Shown here piece by piece: positions 1 to 8,371 of a DNA stretch of 64,000 bases. The translations under genes and the position numbers were made by a program. The stretch comes from Azospirillum oryzae (GTDB lineage: Bacteria > Pseudomonadota > Alphaproteobacteria > Azospirillales > Azospirillaceae). How positions within the stretch are numbered: position 1 is the stretch's first letter; every line of letters begins with the position of its first letter. The notes beneath the pieces were generated by a model. It was given only the letters and a program-made list of their open reading frames with translations. It had not been told where the DNA came from and ran no database searches. The DNA is taken from NCBI RefSeq assembly GCF_900177515.1, contig NZ_FXAK01000007.1, forward strand, positions 2,154,501 to 2,218,500, read 5' to 3'.

Positions 1-1820
1 ATCTTCTGCATGGTGCCGCGCAGGATCTTGCCGGAGCGGGTCTTCGGCAGGCGATCGACCACCAGGGCCCGCTTGAAGTCGGCGACCGGGCCGATCTGCT
101 CGCGCACCAACTGGACGACTTCCCGGACGATCTCCTCGTGCGGGCGGGTCACGCCGGCCTTCAGGCAGACGAATCCCAGCGGCACCTGCCCCTTCAGGTC
201 GTCGGCCACGCCGATCACCGCGCATTCGGCGACGTCCTTGTGGCTCGACAGCACCTCTTCCATGGCGCCGGTCGACAGGCGGTGGCCGGCGACGTTGATG
301 ATGTCGTCGGTGCGGGCCATGACATAGACATAGCCGTCATCGTCGATGAATCCGGCGTCGCCGGTCTGGTAGTAGCCGGGATAATCGGCGAGGTAGGACT
401 TCTTGAAGCGCTCGTCGGCGTTCCACAGCGTCGGCAGCGTGCCCGGAGGCAGCGGCAGCTTGACGCAGATGGCGCCGATGTCGCCGCGCGGAACCTCCTT
501 CAGCTCGGCGTTCAGCACCCGCACGTCCCAGCCCGGCATCGGCCGGGTGGCGGAGCCGTACTTGATCGGGAACAGGTGGACGCCCAGCGGATTGCCGGAG
601 ATCGCCCAGCCGGTCTCCGTCTGCCACCAGTGGTCGATCACCGGGACGTTCAGATTGTCCTCGGCCCAATGCAGCGTGTCGGGGTCCGACCGCTCGCCGG
701 CCAGGAACAGGGCGCGGAAGTGCGACAGGTCGTACTTCTTCAGGTAATTGGCGTCCGGATCCTCGCGCTTGATAGCGCGGAAGGCGGTGGGGGCGGTGAA
801 CAGCGTGCCGACCTTGTGCTGCTCGATCACCCGCCAGAAGGTGCCCGGATCGGGGGTCCCGACCGGCTTGCCTTCGAAGACCACGGTGGTGCAGCCGGTC
901 AGCAGCGGCGCATAGACGATGTAGGAATGGCCGACGACCCAACCCACGTCCGACGCCGCCCAATACACCTCGCCCGGCTTGACGTTGTAGATGTTTGTCA
1001 TGGTCCAGCGCAGGGCCACCGCATGGCCGCCATTGTCGCGCACCACGCCCTTGGGCTGGCCGGTCGTGCCGGAGGTGTAGAGGATATAGAGCGGGTCGGT
1101 CGCCTTGACCGCCACGCACTCCGCCGGCTCGGCCTTCGCCACCGCCTCGGCCCAATCGACGTCGCGGCCTGCGATCAGGGAGGCGGTTTCCTGCGGGCGC
1201 TGCCAGACGATGACGCTGCCCGGCTTGTGGGCCGATTGCTCGATGGCGGCATCCAGCATCGGCTTGTACTTGACGATGCGGTTCGGCTCGATGCCGCAGG
1301 AGGCCGAAACGATGGCCTTGGGCTTGGCGTCGTCGATGCGGGTTGCAAGTTCGTGCGGGGCAAAGCCGCCGAACACCACCGAATGCACCGCGCCCAGACG
1401 GGCGCAGGCCAGCATGGCGACCAGAGACTGCGGGATCATCGGCATGTAGAGGAGAACGCGGTCGCCCTTCTCCACCCCCTGGGCGCGCAGCGCGCCGGCG
1501 AAACGGGCGACCTGGTCCTGCAACTCGACATAGGTGATGGTCTGGACGGTCTGGGTGACCGGGCTGTCATAGATGATCGCGGCCTGATCGCCGCGCCCGC
1601 CTTCCACATGGCGGTCCACCGCGTTGTAGCAGGTGTTCAGCTCCCCGCCGGTGAACCAGCGGTAGAAGGGCGCGTTGCTGTCGTCCAGCACCTTGTCCCA
1701 TGGCTTGTACCAGGAGATGTCCTTCGCCGCCTCTCCCCAGAACCCGGCCGGGTCCGACAAGGAGCGGGCATGCATCTGGTCGAAAAGCTCGGCAGTGGTG
1801 GTGCTGGCGATCGCGCTCAT
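1..1820 (-). CDS. prpE: Propionyl-CoA synthetase (PrpE-type acyl-CoA ligase), 3' end beyond window
   Basis: ATP-dependent ligase of the ANL superfamily that activates propionate (or acetate) to its CoA thioester in the cytoplasm. About 606 residues are present. The AMP-binding P-loop YTSGTTGQPKG lies near residue 250. The downstream WWQTETGWAISGNPLG stretch and the C-terminal RSGKILRG with its catalytic Lys are both visible, so only some 20-30 residues are missing. The N-terminus (FWGEAAKDISWYKPWDKV) and GELNTCYNAVDRHV resemble PrpE more than Acs. The start is the ATG at 1820. It is monocistronic here. Acetyl-CoA synthetase is the main alternative; substrate preference cannot be read from sequence. 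Confidence 0.88.
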   Translation of the reverse strand, partial: MSAIASTTTAELFDQMHARSLSDPAGFWGEAAKDISWYKPWDKVLDDSNAPFYRWFTGGELNTCYNAVDRHVEGGRGDQAAIIYDSPVTQTVQTITYVELQDQVARFAGALRAQGVEKGDRVLLYMPMIPQSLVAMLACARLGAVHSVVFGGFAPHELATRIDDAKPKAIVSASCGIEPNRIVKYKPMLDAAIEQSAHKPGSVIVWQRPQETASLIAGRDVDWAEAVAKAEPAECVAVKATDPLYILYTSGTTGQPKGVVRDNGGHAVALRWTMTNIYNVKPGEVYWAASDVGWVVGHSYIVYAPLLTGCTTVVFEGKPVGTPDPGTFWRVIEQHKVGTLFTAPTAFRAIKREDPDANYLKKYDLSHFRALFLAGERSDPDTLHWAEDNLNVPVIDHWWQTETGWAISGNPLGVHLFPIKYGSATRPMPGWDVRVLNAELKEVPRGDIGAICVKLPLPPGTLPTLWNADERFKKSYLADYPGYYQTGDAGFIDDDGYVYVMARTDDIINVAGHRLSTGAMEEVLSSHKDVAECAVIGVADDLKGQVPLGFVCLKAGVTRPHEEIVREVVQLVREQIGPVADFKRALVVDRLPKTRSGKILRGTMQK

Positions 1821-2006
1821 GGCAGGGCGTCCCTCGTTCTATTTTGGTACTATTCGGTGCGTATTTCCTCTCGGCCGCGAAACGATCCGTTACGCAGCCT
1901 CCACAATCTGCGACAAAAGCATAAGTGCAGGCAAATGTCAGAAGGTCGGGGGTGCGACGGGCTGTCGCATTCCCCATTCGTGAAACGATGTTCCGACTCT
2001 TGAAAC

Positions 2007-2477
2007 TCAGAAGGACACGCACACCGGTCGAATGGCCAGCCCGACCGACTGCTGGTGGAAGCGGTCCTTGTACAGGTCGACGATTTCGTGGATCAGCCGC
2101 AGGGTCGCCGGGTCGCCATCGGCCAGCAGAGTGAGGATTTTGCTGGGCTCCCGCACCAGATGGCCGGTCTGGATATCACGCCAATGACCGGAGGCATCGA
2201 CGACGGTCAGCCCGTTGGGAAAGCGCGGCGTAACCTCACGGTCGAGGAAGTCGGTCCAATCGCGATCGCTGACGCCAAGCTCGCTGCCGATGTTGCGCCC
2301 AAAGAACAATTGCGCCTCGATCATCGCGCCTGCCGCATAGGCCTCGCAGACGGTCGGCGACACCGTCGGCGCGGGCGCCAGCTGGGCCGCGGCGGGGCCG
2401 GTCAGCAGAAGGAGCGCAAGGGCGGCGGACGACAGGCTGGGAACATGGTGCAGGACGGTGCGGTTGAAGAGACGCAT
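2007..2477 (-). CDS. DUF3574 secreted protein
   Basis: 156 residues. A signal peptide is clear: basic MRLFNR start, a hydrophobic core rich in Leu/Ala, and an AAAQ-type cleavage region near residue 31. The mature part carries the DUF3574 pattern: AQLFFGRNIG, a short spacer, FLDREVTPRFPNGLTVVDA, then a W-R-D segment and REPSKILTLL. DUF3574 proteins are small periplasmic or secreted proteins of unknown function. No partner gene adjoins it on this strand. Nothing in the flanks suggests its regulation. Confidence 0.8.
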   Translation of the reverse strand: MRLFNRTVLHHVPSLSSAALALLLLTGPAAAQLAPAPTVSPTVCEAYAAGAMIEAQLFFGRNIGSELGVSDRDWTDFLDREVTPRFPNGLTVVDASGHWRDIQTGHLVREPSKILTLLADGDPATLRLIHEIVDLYKDRFHQQSVGLAIRPVCVSF

Positions 2478-2569
2478 GAGCGATTCTCCGTTCGGGCGGG
2501 AGATGGAGCGTCGGCAGTGCGATCAGCGACGCTCTGGTCAGGACGCCCCCGGACCGTTATGCATGGATC

Positions 2570-2920
2570 ATGGCCGTCGATCCACCCATCACCGGGATTC
2601 GCCCGATCCTGACCGTCGTTCACGGCAACGGCGAGCGCCTGATCGTGGCCCGTCTCACCAACCTGGGCGGCGGCAGCCAGTCCAACCGCTTCGTCCTGCG
2701 CCGCGCCGATTTCCGCGCGCCCTGGGAACAGCCGGACAAGGGCTATTTCGGCTATGCCGAGGTCGCCCGCGCCCTGGACGCCAATGGCTGGCGCGGCTGC
2801 ATCATCGAGGCGATGGCGACCACCGACCTGGAGGAACGCCGCGCCCGCCAGCTCGCCCGCAAGAAGCTGCACCTGCAATGCGTGGAGGCGGCCATCCGCC
2901 GGGCGCAGGAGGGGGATTGA
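2570..2920 (+). CDS. Conserved hypothetical protein, 116 aa
   Basis: I do not recognise this family. The predicted protein is soluble, with no signal or membrane segment. The central part is rich in aromatic residues (FRAPWEQPDKGYFGYAEV) and the C-terminal third is a basic/acidic helix (LEERRARQLARKKL). Codon usage matches neighbouring genes, with GC-rich third positions, which supports real coding. It is divergent from the DUF3574 gene and convergent with the LysE exporter, whose stop is 12 bases away. No obvious Shine-Dalgarno sequence precedes the ATG, so the start is uncertain. Confidence 0.5.
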   Translation: MAVDPPITGIRPILTVVHGNGERLIVARLTNLGGGSQSNRFVLRRADFRAPWEQPDKGYFGYAEVARALDANGWRGCIIEAMATTDLEERRARQLARKKLHLQCVEAAIRRAQEGD

Positions 2921-2932
2921 GGAACGGCGACC

Positions 2933-3571
2933 TCACGCCCCTGTCTGCCCCATCAGCAGCCCCACCGCGATCGCCCACATCACCAGGGCGATGACGCCGT
3001 CCATCACCCGCCACGCGCTGGGCCGGGCAAACAGTGGGCGCAGCAGCCGGGCGCCGTAGCCGAGCGCGAAGAAGAACAGGAAGGACGCCGTCATCGCCCC
3101 CAGCGCGAAGGCCCCCCGCGCCTCGGCGAAGCGGGCTGAGACGGAGCCGACCAGCACCACCGTATCCAGATAGACATGCGGGTTCAGCCAAGTCAGCGCC
3201 AGGCAGGTCAGCAGCGCCGGCAGCAGCCCGCCCGGCTCCCGGTCGGCCGGGTTCAGCCCGCTGCCGCCGGCCCACGCCGACCGGGCGCTACGCAGGCCAT
3301 AGACCAACAGGAAGGCGGCGCCGGCATAACGCATCAGCGGCTCCAGCCACGGCCAGCGTGCCGCGACGGTGGCGAATCCGCTCACCCCGGCCAGGATCAG
3401 GATGGCGTCCGACAGGGCACAGGTGGCGCAGATCGCCAGCACATGCTCGTTGCGCAGGCCCTGTCGCAGCACGAAGGCGTTCTGCGCCCCGATGGCGACG
3501 ATCAGGCTGAAGCCCAGGAACAGGCCCGGCAGGAAGGCCGGCAACAATGCGGCGGGGGAAAGGTCGGTCAT
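2933..3571 (-). CDS. LysE/ArgO-family amino acid exporter
   Basis: Inner-membrane exporter of basic amino acids, about 212 residues from the ATG at 3571. An in-frame ATG at 3601 is possible, but MTDLSPAALL gives the usual short N-terminus. Six hydrophobic segments are evident. The LysE signature GFSLIVAIGAQNAFVLRQGL and the conserved WLNPHVYLDT motif are present. It is transcribed divergently from an ArgP/LysG-type LysR regulator 97 bases away, the standard arrangement for lysE-lysG and argO-argP. A perfect 7-bp dyad lies between the two genes. The exported substrate is probably lysine or arginine by analogy. Confidence 0.85.
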   Translation of the reverse strand: MTDLSPAALLPAFLPGLFLGFSLIVAIGAQNAFVLRQGLRNEHVLAICATCALSDAILILAGVSGFATVAARWPWLEPLMRYAGAAFLLVYGLRSARSAWAGGSGLNPADREPGGLLPALLTCLALTWLNPHVYLDTVVLVGSVSARFAEARGAFALGAMTASFLFFFALGYGARLLRPLFARPSAWRVMDGVIALVMWAIAVGLLMGQTGA

Positions 3572-3631
3572 GGTGGAGGTTCCGGAGTGGCTGTGTGCCA
3601 TTCCGCTACCACCGCCCACCCTATTGCCGTA

Positions 3632-3656
3632 CTTAATCCTCCTTGACCTGATTAAG
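3632..3656. promoter_or_regulatory. Candidate LysR-type operator between lysE/argO-like and argP-like genes
   Basis: CTTAATC (3632-3638) and GATTAAG (3650-3656) form a perfect 7-bp inverted repeat with an 11-base spacer. The site sits just upstream of the regulator start at 3669. Spacing and symmetry are typical of a LysR-family recognition site that controls the exporter and represses its own gene. Confidence 0.6.
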
Positions 3657-3668
3657 CAGAGCTAATTC

Positions 3669-4598
3669 ATGCTTGACTATCCGCTGCTGACGGCTCTGGC
3701 CGCCGTCATCCGCACCGGCAGCTTCGAGCGCGCCGCCCGGCAGCTGCACGTCACCCCGTCGGCGGTGTCACAGCGGGTGAAACTGCTGGAGGAGCGGCTG
3801 GGCACCGTCCTGGTCGTGCGCGGCCAGCCCTGCACCGGCACCGCCGCCGGCCAGCGCCTGTGTCAGCACGTGGAACAGGTGGCGCTGCTGGAAAGCGAAC
3901 TGCGCGGCGCCCTGCCCGGCCTGAGTCCGGCGGACGGTCCGGTCACCCTGCGAATCGCGGTGAATGCCGACAGCCTCGCCACATGGTTCGTCGCGGCGAT
4001 GGCCGAGTTGCCCGACTGCCTCTTCGATCTGGTGCTGGACGACCAGGACCACAGCGCCGAATGGCTGCGCAAGGGCGAGGTGGTGGCCGCCGTCACCGCC
4101 AGCGCGGCACCGGTTCCCGGCTGCAACAGCCACCCGCTGGGCGCACTCCGCTACCGCGCCACCGCCAGCCCGGATTACCTGCGGCGCCATTTCGCCGACG
4201 GGGTGACGGCGGACGCCTTGGCGAACGCGCCGTGCCTGACCTTCAACCGCAAGGACCAGTTGCAGGCGCAGTGGTTGCGCATGGTGCTGGGCGACGGCGA
4301 TCAAGGACCCGCGCTCACTCCGCCGACCCATTGGCTGCCCTCCACCCATGCCTTCGTCGACGGGGCGTTGGCCGGGTTGGGATGGGGGATGAACCCGGAT
4401 CCGCTGGTGGCCGACCATCTGGCGGCGGGCCGTCTGGTGGAGTTGGTTGCCGGCCGCCCGCTGGACGTGCCGCTCTATTGGCAGCAGAGCCGGATCGCCG
4501 GAACCGCGCTGGCCGACCTGTCACGCGCGGTCCTGCGGGCCGGACGGCGGGCGCTGCATCCCACCGGCGGAGCGCTGGAACGCCCGCCCGCCCGATGA
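3669..4598 (+). CDS. LysR-family regulator, ArgP/LysG type
   Basis: 309 residues. The N-terminal winged helix-turn-helix (FERAARQLHVTPSAVSQRVKLLEERLG, about residues 18-45) matches the ArgP/IciA/LysG subgroup, including the VTPSAVSQRVK recognition helix. The C-terminal two-thirds is a periplasmic-binding-like effector domain that would sense lysine or arginine. The gene is divergent from the LysE-family exporter. Such regulators switch exporter transcription on when the basic amino acid accumulates. The ATG lies 13 bases after the operator-like dyad. Family assignment is firm; the effector is inferred from the neighbour. Confidence 0.87.
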   Translation: MLDYPLLTALAAVIRTGSFERAARQLHVTPSAVSQRVKLLEERLGTVLVVRGQPCTGTAAGQRLCQHVEQVALLESELRGALPGLSPADGPVTLRIAVNADSLATWFVAAMAELPDCLFDLVLDDQDHSAEWLRKGEVVAAVTASAAPVPGCNSHPLGALRYRATASPDYLRRHFADGVTADALANAPCLTFNRKDQLQAQWLRMVLGDGDQGPALTPPTHWLPSTHAFVDGALAGLGWGMNPDPLVADHLAAGRLVELVAGRPLDVPLYWQQSRIAGTALADLSRAVLRAGRRALHPTGGALERPPAR

Positions 4599-4669
4599 AG
4601 GCTTTGCCCGCGCCGAGTGCGCGCTTATATGGATCCGACAAATCTCTGGCAAATCTCTGGAGCGACCCG

Positions 4670-6484
4670 ATGACCAGCAGCGCCGCCACGGCCGCAAACG
4701 ACACCCCCGATCTGGGCGCGCTTCCCACCTGGGACCTGAGCGACCTCTACCCGGGCACCGAGTCGCCGGAGCTGAAGGCCGACCTCGACCGGATGGAGCG
4801 GGAGTGCAAGGCCTTCCGCGAGCGCTATGCCGGCAAGCTGGCGGCGCTGAACGGCGACGATCTGGCTGCGGCGATCCGCAAGTATGAGGACATCGACGAG
4901 ACGCTGTCGCGCGTCATGTCCTATGCCGGGCTGGTCTACAACGGCAACATGGTCGACCCGGCCATCGCCAAGTTCTACCAGTCGGCACAGGAGCGGGTGA
5001 ACGACATCTCCGCCCACCTGATCTTCTTCACGCTGGAGATCAACCGGCTGGACGACAAGGATCTGGCGGCCAAGCAGAAAGCGTCCTCGGCCCTGCGCCA
5101 TTACGAGCCGTGGCTGCGCGACGTCCGCCTCTATCGCGATCACCAGCTGTCCGACGAGATCGAACGGCTGCTGCACGAAAAGCACGTCGTCGGCCGCGCC
5201 GCCTGGAACCGCCTGTTCGACGAGACCATCGCCAGCCTGCGCTTCCCCATGGGCGGCAAGGAGCTGACCTGTGCGGAGGCGCTGAACCGCCTGTCCGACC
5301 GCAACCCCGCCGTCCGCCGCGAAGCCGGCGAGTCGGTGGGTAAGGTGCTGGGCGAGAATGCGCGTCTGTTCGCGCTGATCACCAACACGCTGGCCAAGGA
5401 CAAGGAGATCGAGGACGACTGGCGCAACTACCCGACGCCGACCTCCTCCCGCAACCTGTCCAACCGGGTCGAAGATGAAGTCGTCGACGCGCTGGTCTCC
5501 GCCGTCAAGAGCGCCTATCCGGAGCTGTCGCACCGCTATTATGCGATGAAGGCGAAGTGGTTCGGCCAGGACCATCTGGATTACTGGGACCGCAACGCAC
5601 CCCTGCCGGAGGATGCCGACCGCAGCATCCCGTGGGACGAGGCGCGCGACATCGTGCTGGGCGCCTATGGCCGCTTCTCCCCCGACCTCGCCAGTCTGGG
5701 CAAGCGCTTCTTCGACAATCCCTGGATCGACGCCCCGGTCCGCCCCGGCAAGGCGCCGGGCGCCTTCGCCCACCCGACCGTGCCCAGCGTCCACCCCTAT
5801 CTGCTGGTCAACTACCAGGGCAAGACGCGCGACGTGATGACGCTGGCCCATGAGCTTGGGCATGGCGTCCACCAGATCCTGGCCGGCCGCCAAGGTCACT
5901 TCCTGTCCGACACCCCGCTGACACTGGCGGAGACCGCGTCGGTGTTCGGCGAGATGCTGACCTTCCGCGCCCTGCTGGCGGCGGAGACCGACCCTAAGCG
6001 CCGCCGCATCATGCTGGCCGGCAAGGTCGAGGACATGTTGAACACGGTGGTGCGCCAGATCGCCTTTTTCGATTTCGAACGCCGCGTCCACACCGAACGG
6101 CGCGAGGGCGAACTGACGCCGGAACGGATCGGCGAAATCTGGATGGCGGTGCAGGTCGAAAGCCTGGGCCCGGCGCTGCGCTTCGACGAGGGATACCGGC
6201 ATTACTGGTCCTACATCCCCCACTTCATCCACTCGCCCTTCTATGTCTATGCCTATGCCTTCGGCGACTGCCTGGTGAACTCGCTCTATGCGGTCTATCA
6301 GGACGCAGAGAAGGGTTTCGCCGAGAAGTATCTGGCCATGCTGGAGGCCGGCGGCACGCTGCGCCACAAGGAGCTGCTGGCTCCGTTCGGGCTCGATGCC
6401 TCCGACCCCGCCTTCTGGCAGAGGGGCCTTGGCGTCATCCGCGGCTTCATCGACGAGCTTGAGGCCGGCGAGGCGAAAGCCTGA
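4670..6484 (+). CDS. pepF: Oligoendopeptidase F, M3 family
   Basis: Cytoplasmic zinc endopeptidase that cleaves short peptides. 604 residues from the ATG at 4670. The reading frame stays open upstream but overlaps the LysR gene, so the shorter start is preferred. The catalytic HELGH sits at about residues 394-398, with the third zinc ligand Glu in ETASVFGEM some 25 residues later. The terminal YAYAFGDCLVNSLYAVY segment is typical of M3B enzymes. Length matches the family (about 600). An 11-bp direct repeat, CAAATCTCTGG, occurs twice in the 30 bases before the start; its meaning is unknown. Confidence 0.9.
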   Translation: MTSSAATAANDTPDLGALPTWDLSDLYPGTESPELKADLDRMERECKAFRERYAGKLAALNGDDLAAAIRKYEDIDETLSRVMSYAGLVYNGNMVDPAIAKFYQSAQERVNDISAHLIFFTLEINRLDDKDLAAKQKASSALRHYEPWLRDVRLYRDHQLSDEIERLLHEKHVVGRAAWNRLFDETIASLRFPMGGKELTCAEALNRLSDRNPAVRREAGESVGKVLGENARLFALITNTLAKDKEIEDDWRNYPTPTSSRNLSNRVEDEVVDALVSAVKSAYPELSHRYYAMKAKWFGQDHLDYWDRNAPLPEDADRSIPWDEARDIVLGAYGRFSPDLASLGKRFFDNPWIDAPVRPGKAPGAFAHPTVPSVHPYLLVNYQGKTRDVMTLAHELGHGVHQILAGRQGHFLSDTPLTLAETASVFGEMLTFRALLAAETDPKRRRIMLAGKVEDMLNTVVRQIAFFDFERRVHTERREGELTPERIGEIWMAVQVESLGPALRFDEGYRHYWSYIPHFIHSPFYVYAYAFGDCLVNSLYAVYQDAEKGFAEKYLAMLEAGGTLRHKELLAPFGLDASDPAFWQRGLGVIRGFIDELEAGEAKA

Positions 6485-6589
6485 CGATCCGGGTGTCTTG
6501 ACCGCCGTCAAGAAACCCTGACGGACTTGCGGGTATGGTGGCCTTCGGAGCGTCGTCTCCGAAGGCCATCTCTTTTGGAAGCGAACATC

Positions 6590-7021
6590 ATGCTTGCGAC
6601 CACCACGCCCGCCATCCCCTCAGCCGCCCCATCTGCCGCCCCATCAGCCGATGCCCCCGTTCTCGGCTACGAGGTTATGGACCGCGACCACGCCGACTCC
6701 CTGGCCCTCTGGCAAGCCGCCCACGACGCCCCGGCCGGCGAGCTTCAAGCCCCCTTCGCCGCTTTCGCCAAGCATCTGCGCGAGCATTTCGCCCGCGAGA
6801 ACGCACTGATGACCCAGCACGGCTTCTTCGCCCTGCACTGTCACAAGGACGAGCACGCCCGCGTCCTGAACGTGGTCGCAACCATGGAAGCCGAACTGGA
6901 AGAGGGAAACGAGGCCCGCGCCCGCCTGTATGTGACCGAGCATTTCCCCGACTGGTTCCACACCCATCTGGCGACGATGGACCGGGTGACCGCGGATTTC
7001 CTGGCGCAGGCGGAGGGGTGA
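6590..7021 (+). CDS. Hemerythrin-like (HHE) protein
   Basis: 143 residues from the ATG at 6590. After a Pro/Ala-rich N-terminus, the pattern of a bacterial hemerythrin follows: MDRDHADSLALW, then HLREHFARENALM, HCHKDEHARVL and HFPDWFHTHLATMD. These supply the His and acidic residues expected for a di-iron, O2-binding four-helix bundle. The likely role is oxygen sensing, storage or delivery, which suits a microaerophile. A second hemerythrin is encoded at 25662-26072. An in-frame ATG at 6527 would add 21 basic residues, which is less likely. Confidence 0.82.
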   Translation: MLATTTPAIPSAAPSAAPSADAPVLGYEVMDRDHADSLALWQAAHDAPAGELQAPFAAFAKHLREHFARENALMTQHGFFALHCHKDEHARVLNVVATMEAELEEGNEARARLYVTEHFPDWFHTHLATMDRVTADFLAQAEG

Positions 7022-7097
7022 AGAACAGGACGGACCGTCCGGGTCCCGTGCCGCAACGGGAAGCGGAGGAACGGCTCCGATCCGGATGGCTCCACTT

Positions 7098-7829
7098 TCA
7101 GGTTTTGGTAAGGAACATCGCGACGCTGGGCGCGGTGCGATAGAGGTTCGGACCCGCGGGAGCCGTATTCAGAAAATAGGACTTCGGGAATTTGGACCGC
7201 AGTAGCGAGAGACTGTCGAAAGCGCTGTAGCTGTAGGCAATCCCATCCCCTTCCGATTCCACATAGCCCTTCCCGCGGGTCTTCAGGAAATCGGCCAGCG
7301 GCCAAAACCCCAGCCGGTGAATGAGTTGCTTGACGAGACGGGCCACCGGGCTTCCATGGCCGAAATTGTTGGAATCGGAAATGAAGACGGCTTTACCGGC
7401 CACACGCGACATCTCGCGGACAGCCCGCATATCGTCGCGCACATGATGCAACATGCCGAATGCGCAGACCAAATCGAAACTGTCGTCGGGGTAGGGGATG
7501 TCGAGGGCGCTGCCTTCAACAAGCCGGTCGTGGCGATGACCCTTGCGAATTGCCTCGGCAATCATCTCGGGAACGGGTTCCAACCCGAAGACCTCAACAT
7601 CCGGCGCATGCTGGGCCAGCCACAGCCCGACGCGACCGGTCCCACACCCAACGTCAAGCACACGTCGGAATTCATAAAGCCGAACGAGTCCGGTCAACCA
7701 CTGCAAAGCGAATGTATGTTCATCAGCCTGGGAGACATGCATCTGATCATAAAGTTGCGCAGTCTTCCTGTAATAGGCACGCTGAGATTCCGCCAGGTTA
7801 GAATCCAATTGAACCAATGATTCTTGCAT
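7098..7829 (-). CDS. SAM-dependent class I methyltransferase
   Basis: 243 residues. The SAM-binding motif I is VLDVGCGTGRVG (about 57-68). It is followed by an acidic loop residue in VFGLEPVP, and then FDLVCAFGMLHHV, typical of UbiE/Methyltransf_11 enzymes. The substrate is unknown. Base composition is clearly lower in G+C (about 50-57%, falling below 50% in the upstream flank) than its neighbours. It lies directly downstream of two tandem tRNA-Lys genes, a common landing site, so acquisition by transfer is plausible. The family is secure; the function is not. Confidence 0.8.
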   Translation of the reverse strand: MQESLVQLDSNLAESQRAYYRKTAQLYDQMHVSQADEHTFALQWLTGLVRLYEFRRVLDVGCGTGRVGLWLAQHAPDVEVFGLEPVPEMIAEAIRKGHRHDRLVEGSALDIPYPDDSFDLVCAFGMLHHVRDDMRAVREMSRVAGKAVFISDSNNFGHGSPVARLVKQLIHRLGFWPLADFLKTRGKGYVESEGDGIAYSYSAFDSLSLLRSKFPKSYFLNTAPAGPNLYRTAPSVAMFLTKT

Positions 7830-7956
7830 TGCGGCTTCCCATCATGGCCCCGCTCATGCGAACTCAATCATCAAACGGGACAAGGCTCGATGGTACAAAT
7901 TGAAAAAGCCCGGCTCAAGGCCAGGCATCGAAGCTACACGGCTTTTTGAGAACGGA

Positions 7957-8032
<76 letters not shown>

Positions 8033-8055
8033 ATCCGTAGGAAATGTACAAGAGA

Positions 8056-8131
<76 letters not shown>

Positions 8132-8227
8132 ATCTCTTGATGCGGTGAACCTGACTGAAATCCTTGCTGAAATCAGCCGACTGTTCATCGCGCCGGCCAA
8201 GCCGTTGTCCCGGCCGGTGTGGCGCGG

Positions 8228-8256
8228 TTTATAGCGAAGGGCTTTTGGCCTGTCGA
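8228..8256 (-). promoter_or_regulatory. Promoter of the tRNA-Lys pair
   Basis: Read on the minus strand: -35 TCGACA (8251-8256), a 17-base spacer, and -10 TATAAA (8228-8233), followed by a GC-rich discriminator (CCGCGCC). The fit to consensus and the GC-rich discriminator are typical of stringently controlled stable-RNA promoters. Confidence 0.65.
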
Positions 8257-8371
8257 TAGCAAAAACGCACTCCATGTGAATTTTTTGGCGCGCGCTTTTC
8301 GGTGGCCGGACTCCACCCCCGGCGGCTACACCGGCGCTGTCGAAACGGGACATCGGAACGGGAGATCGGGG

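Noticed and set aside
1953-1969. TGCGAC-N5-GTCGCA inverted repeat upstream of the PrpE gene as an operator
   Set aside because: Only 6 bp, GC-rich, and no promoter boxes align with it; such repeats occur often by chance here.
138-2003. A 621-residue open frame on the plus strand opposite the PrpE gene
   Set aside because: It is antisense to a gene with full PrpE motifs and its translation is low-complexity His/Gly/Arg/Val-rich, as expected from the shadow of GC-rich coding.
3860-4669. An N-terminal extension of the oligoendopeptidase frame by about 270 residues
   Set aside because: It overlaps the LysR-type gene, has no homology to M3 peptidases, and the ATG at 4670 gives the family's normal length.
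4625-6511. A 628-residue open frame on the minus strand opposite pepF
   Set aside because: Repetitive Val/Gly/Arg/Gln composition without motifs; the plus strand encodes a complete HELGH peptidase.
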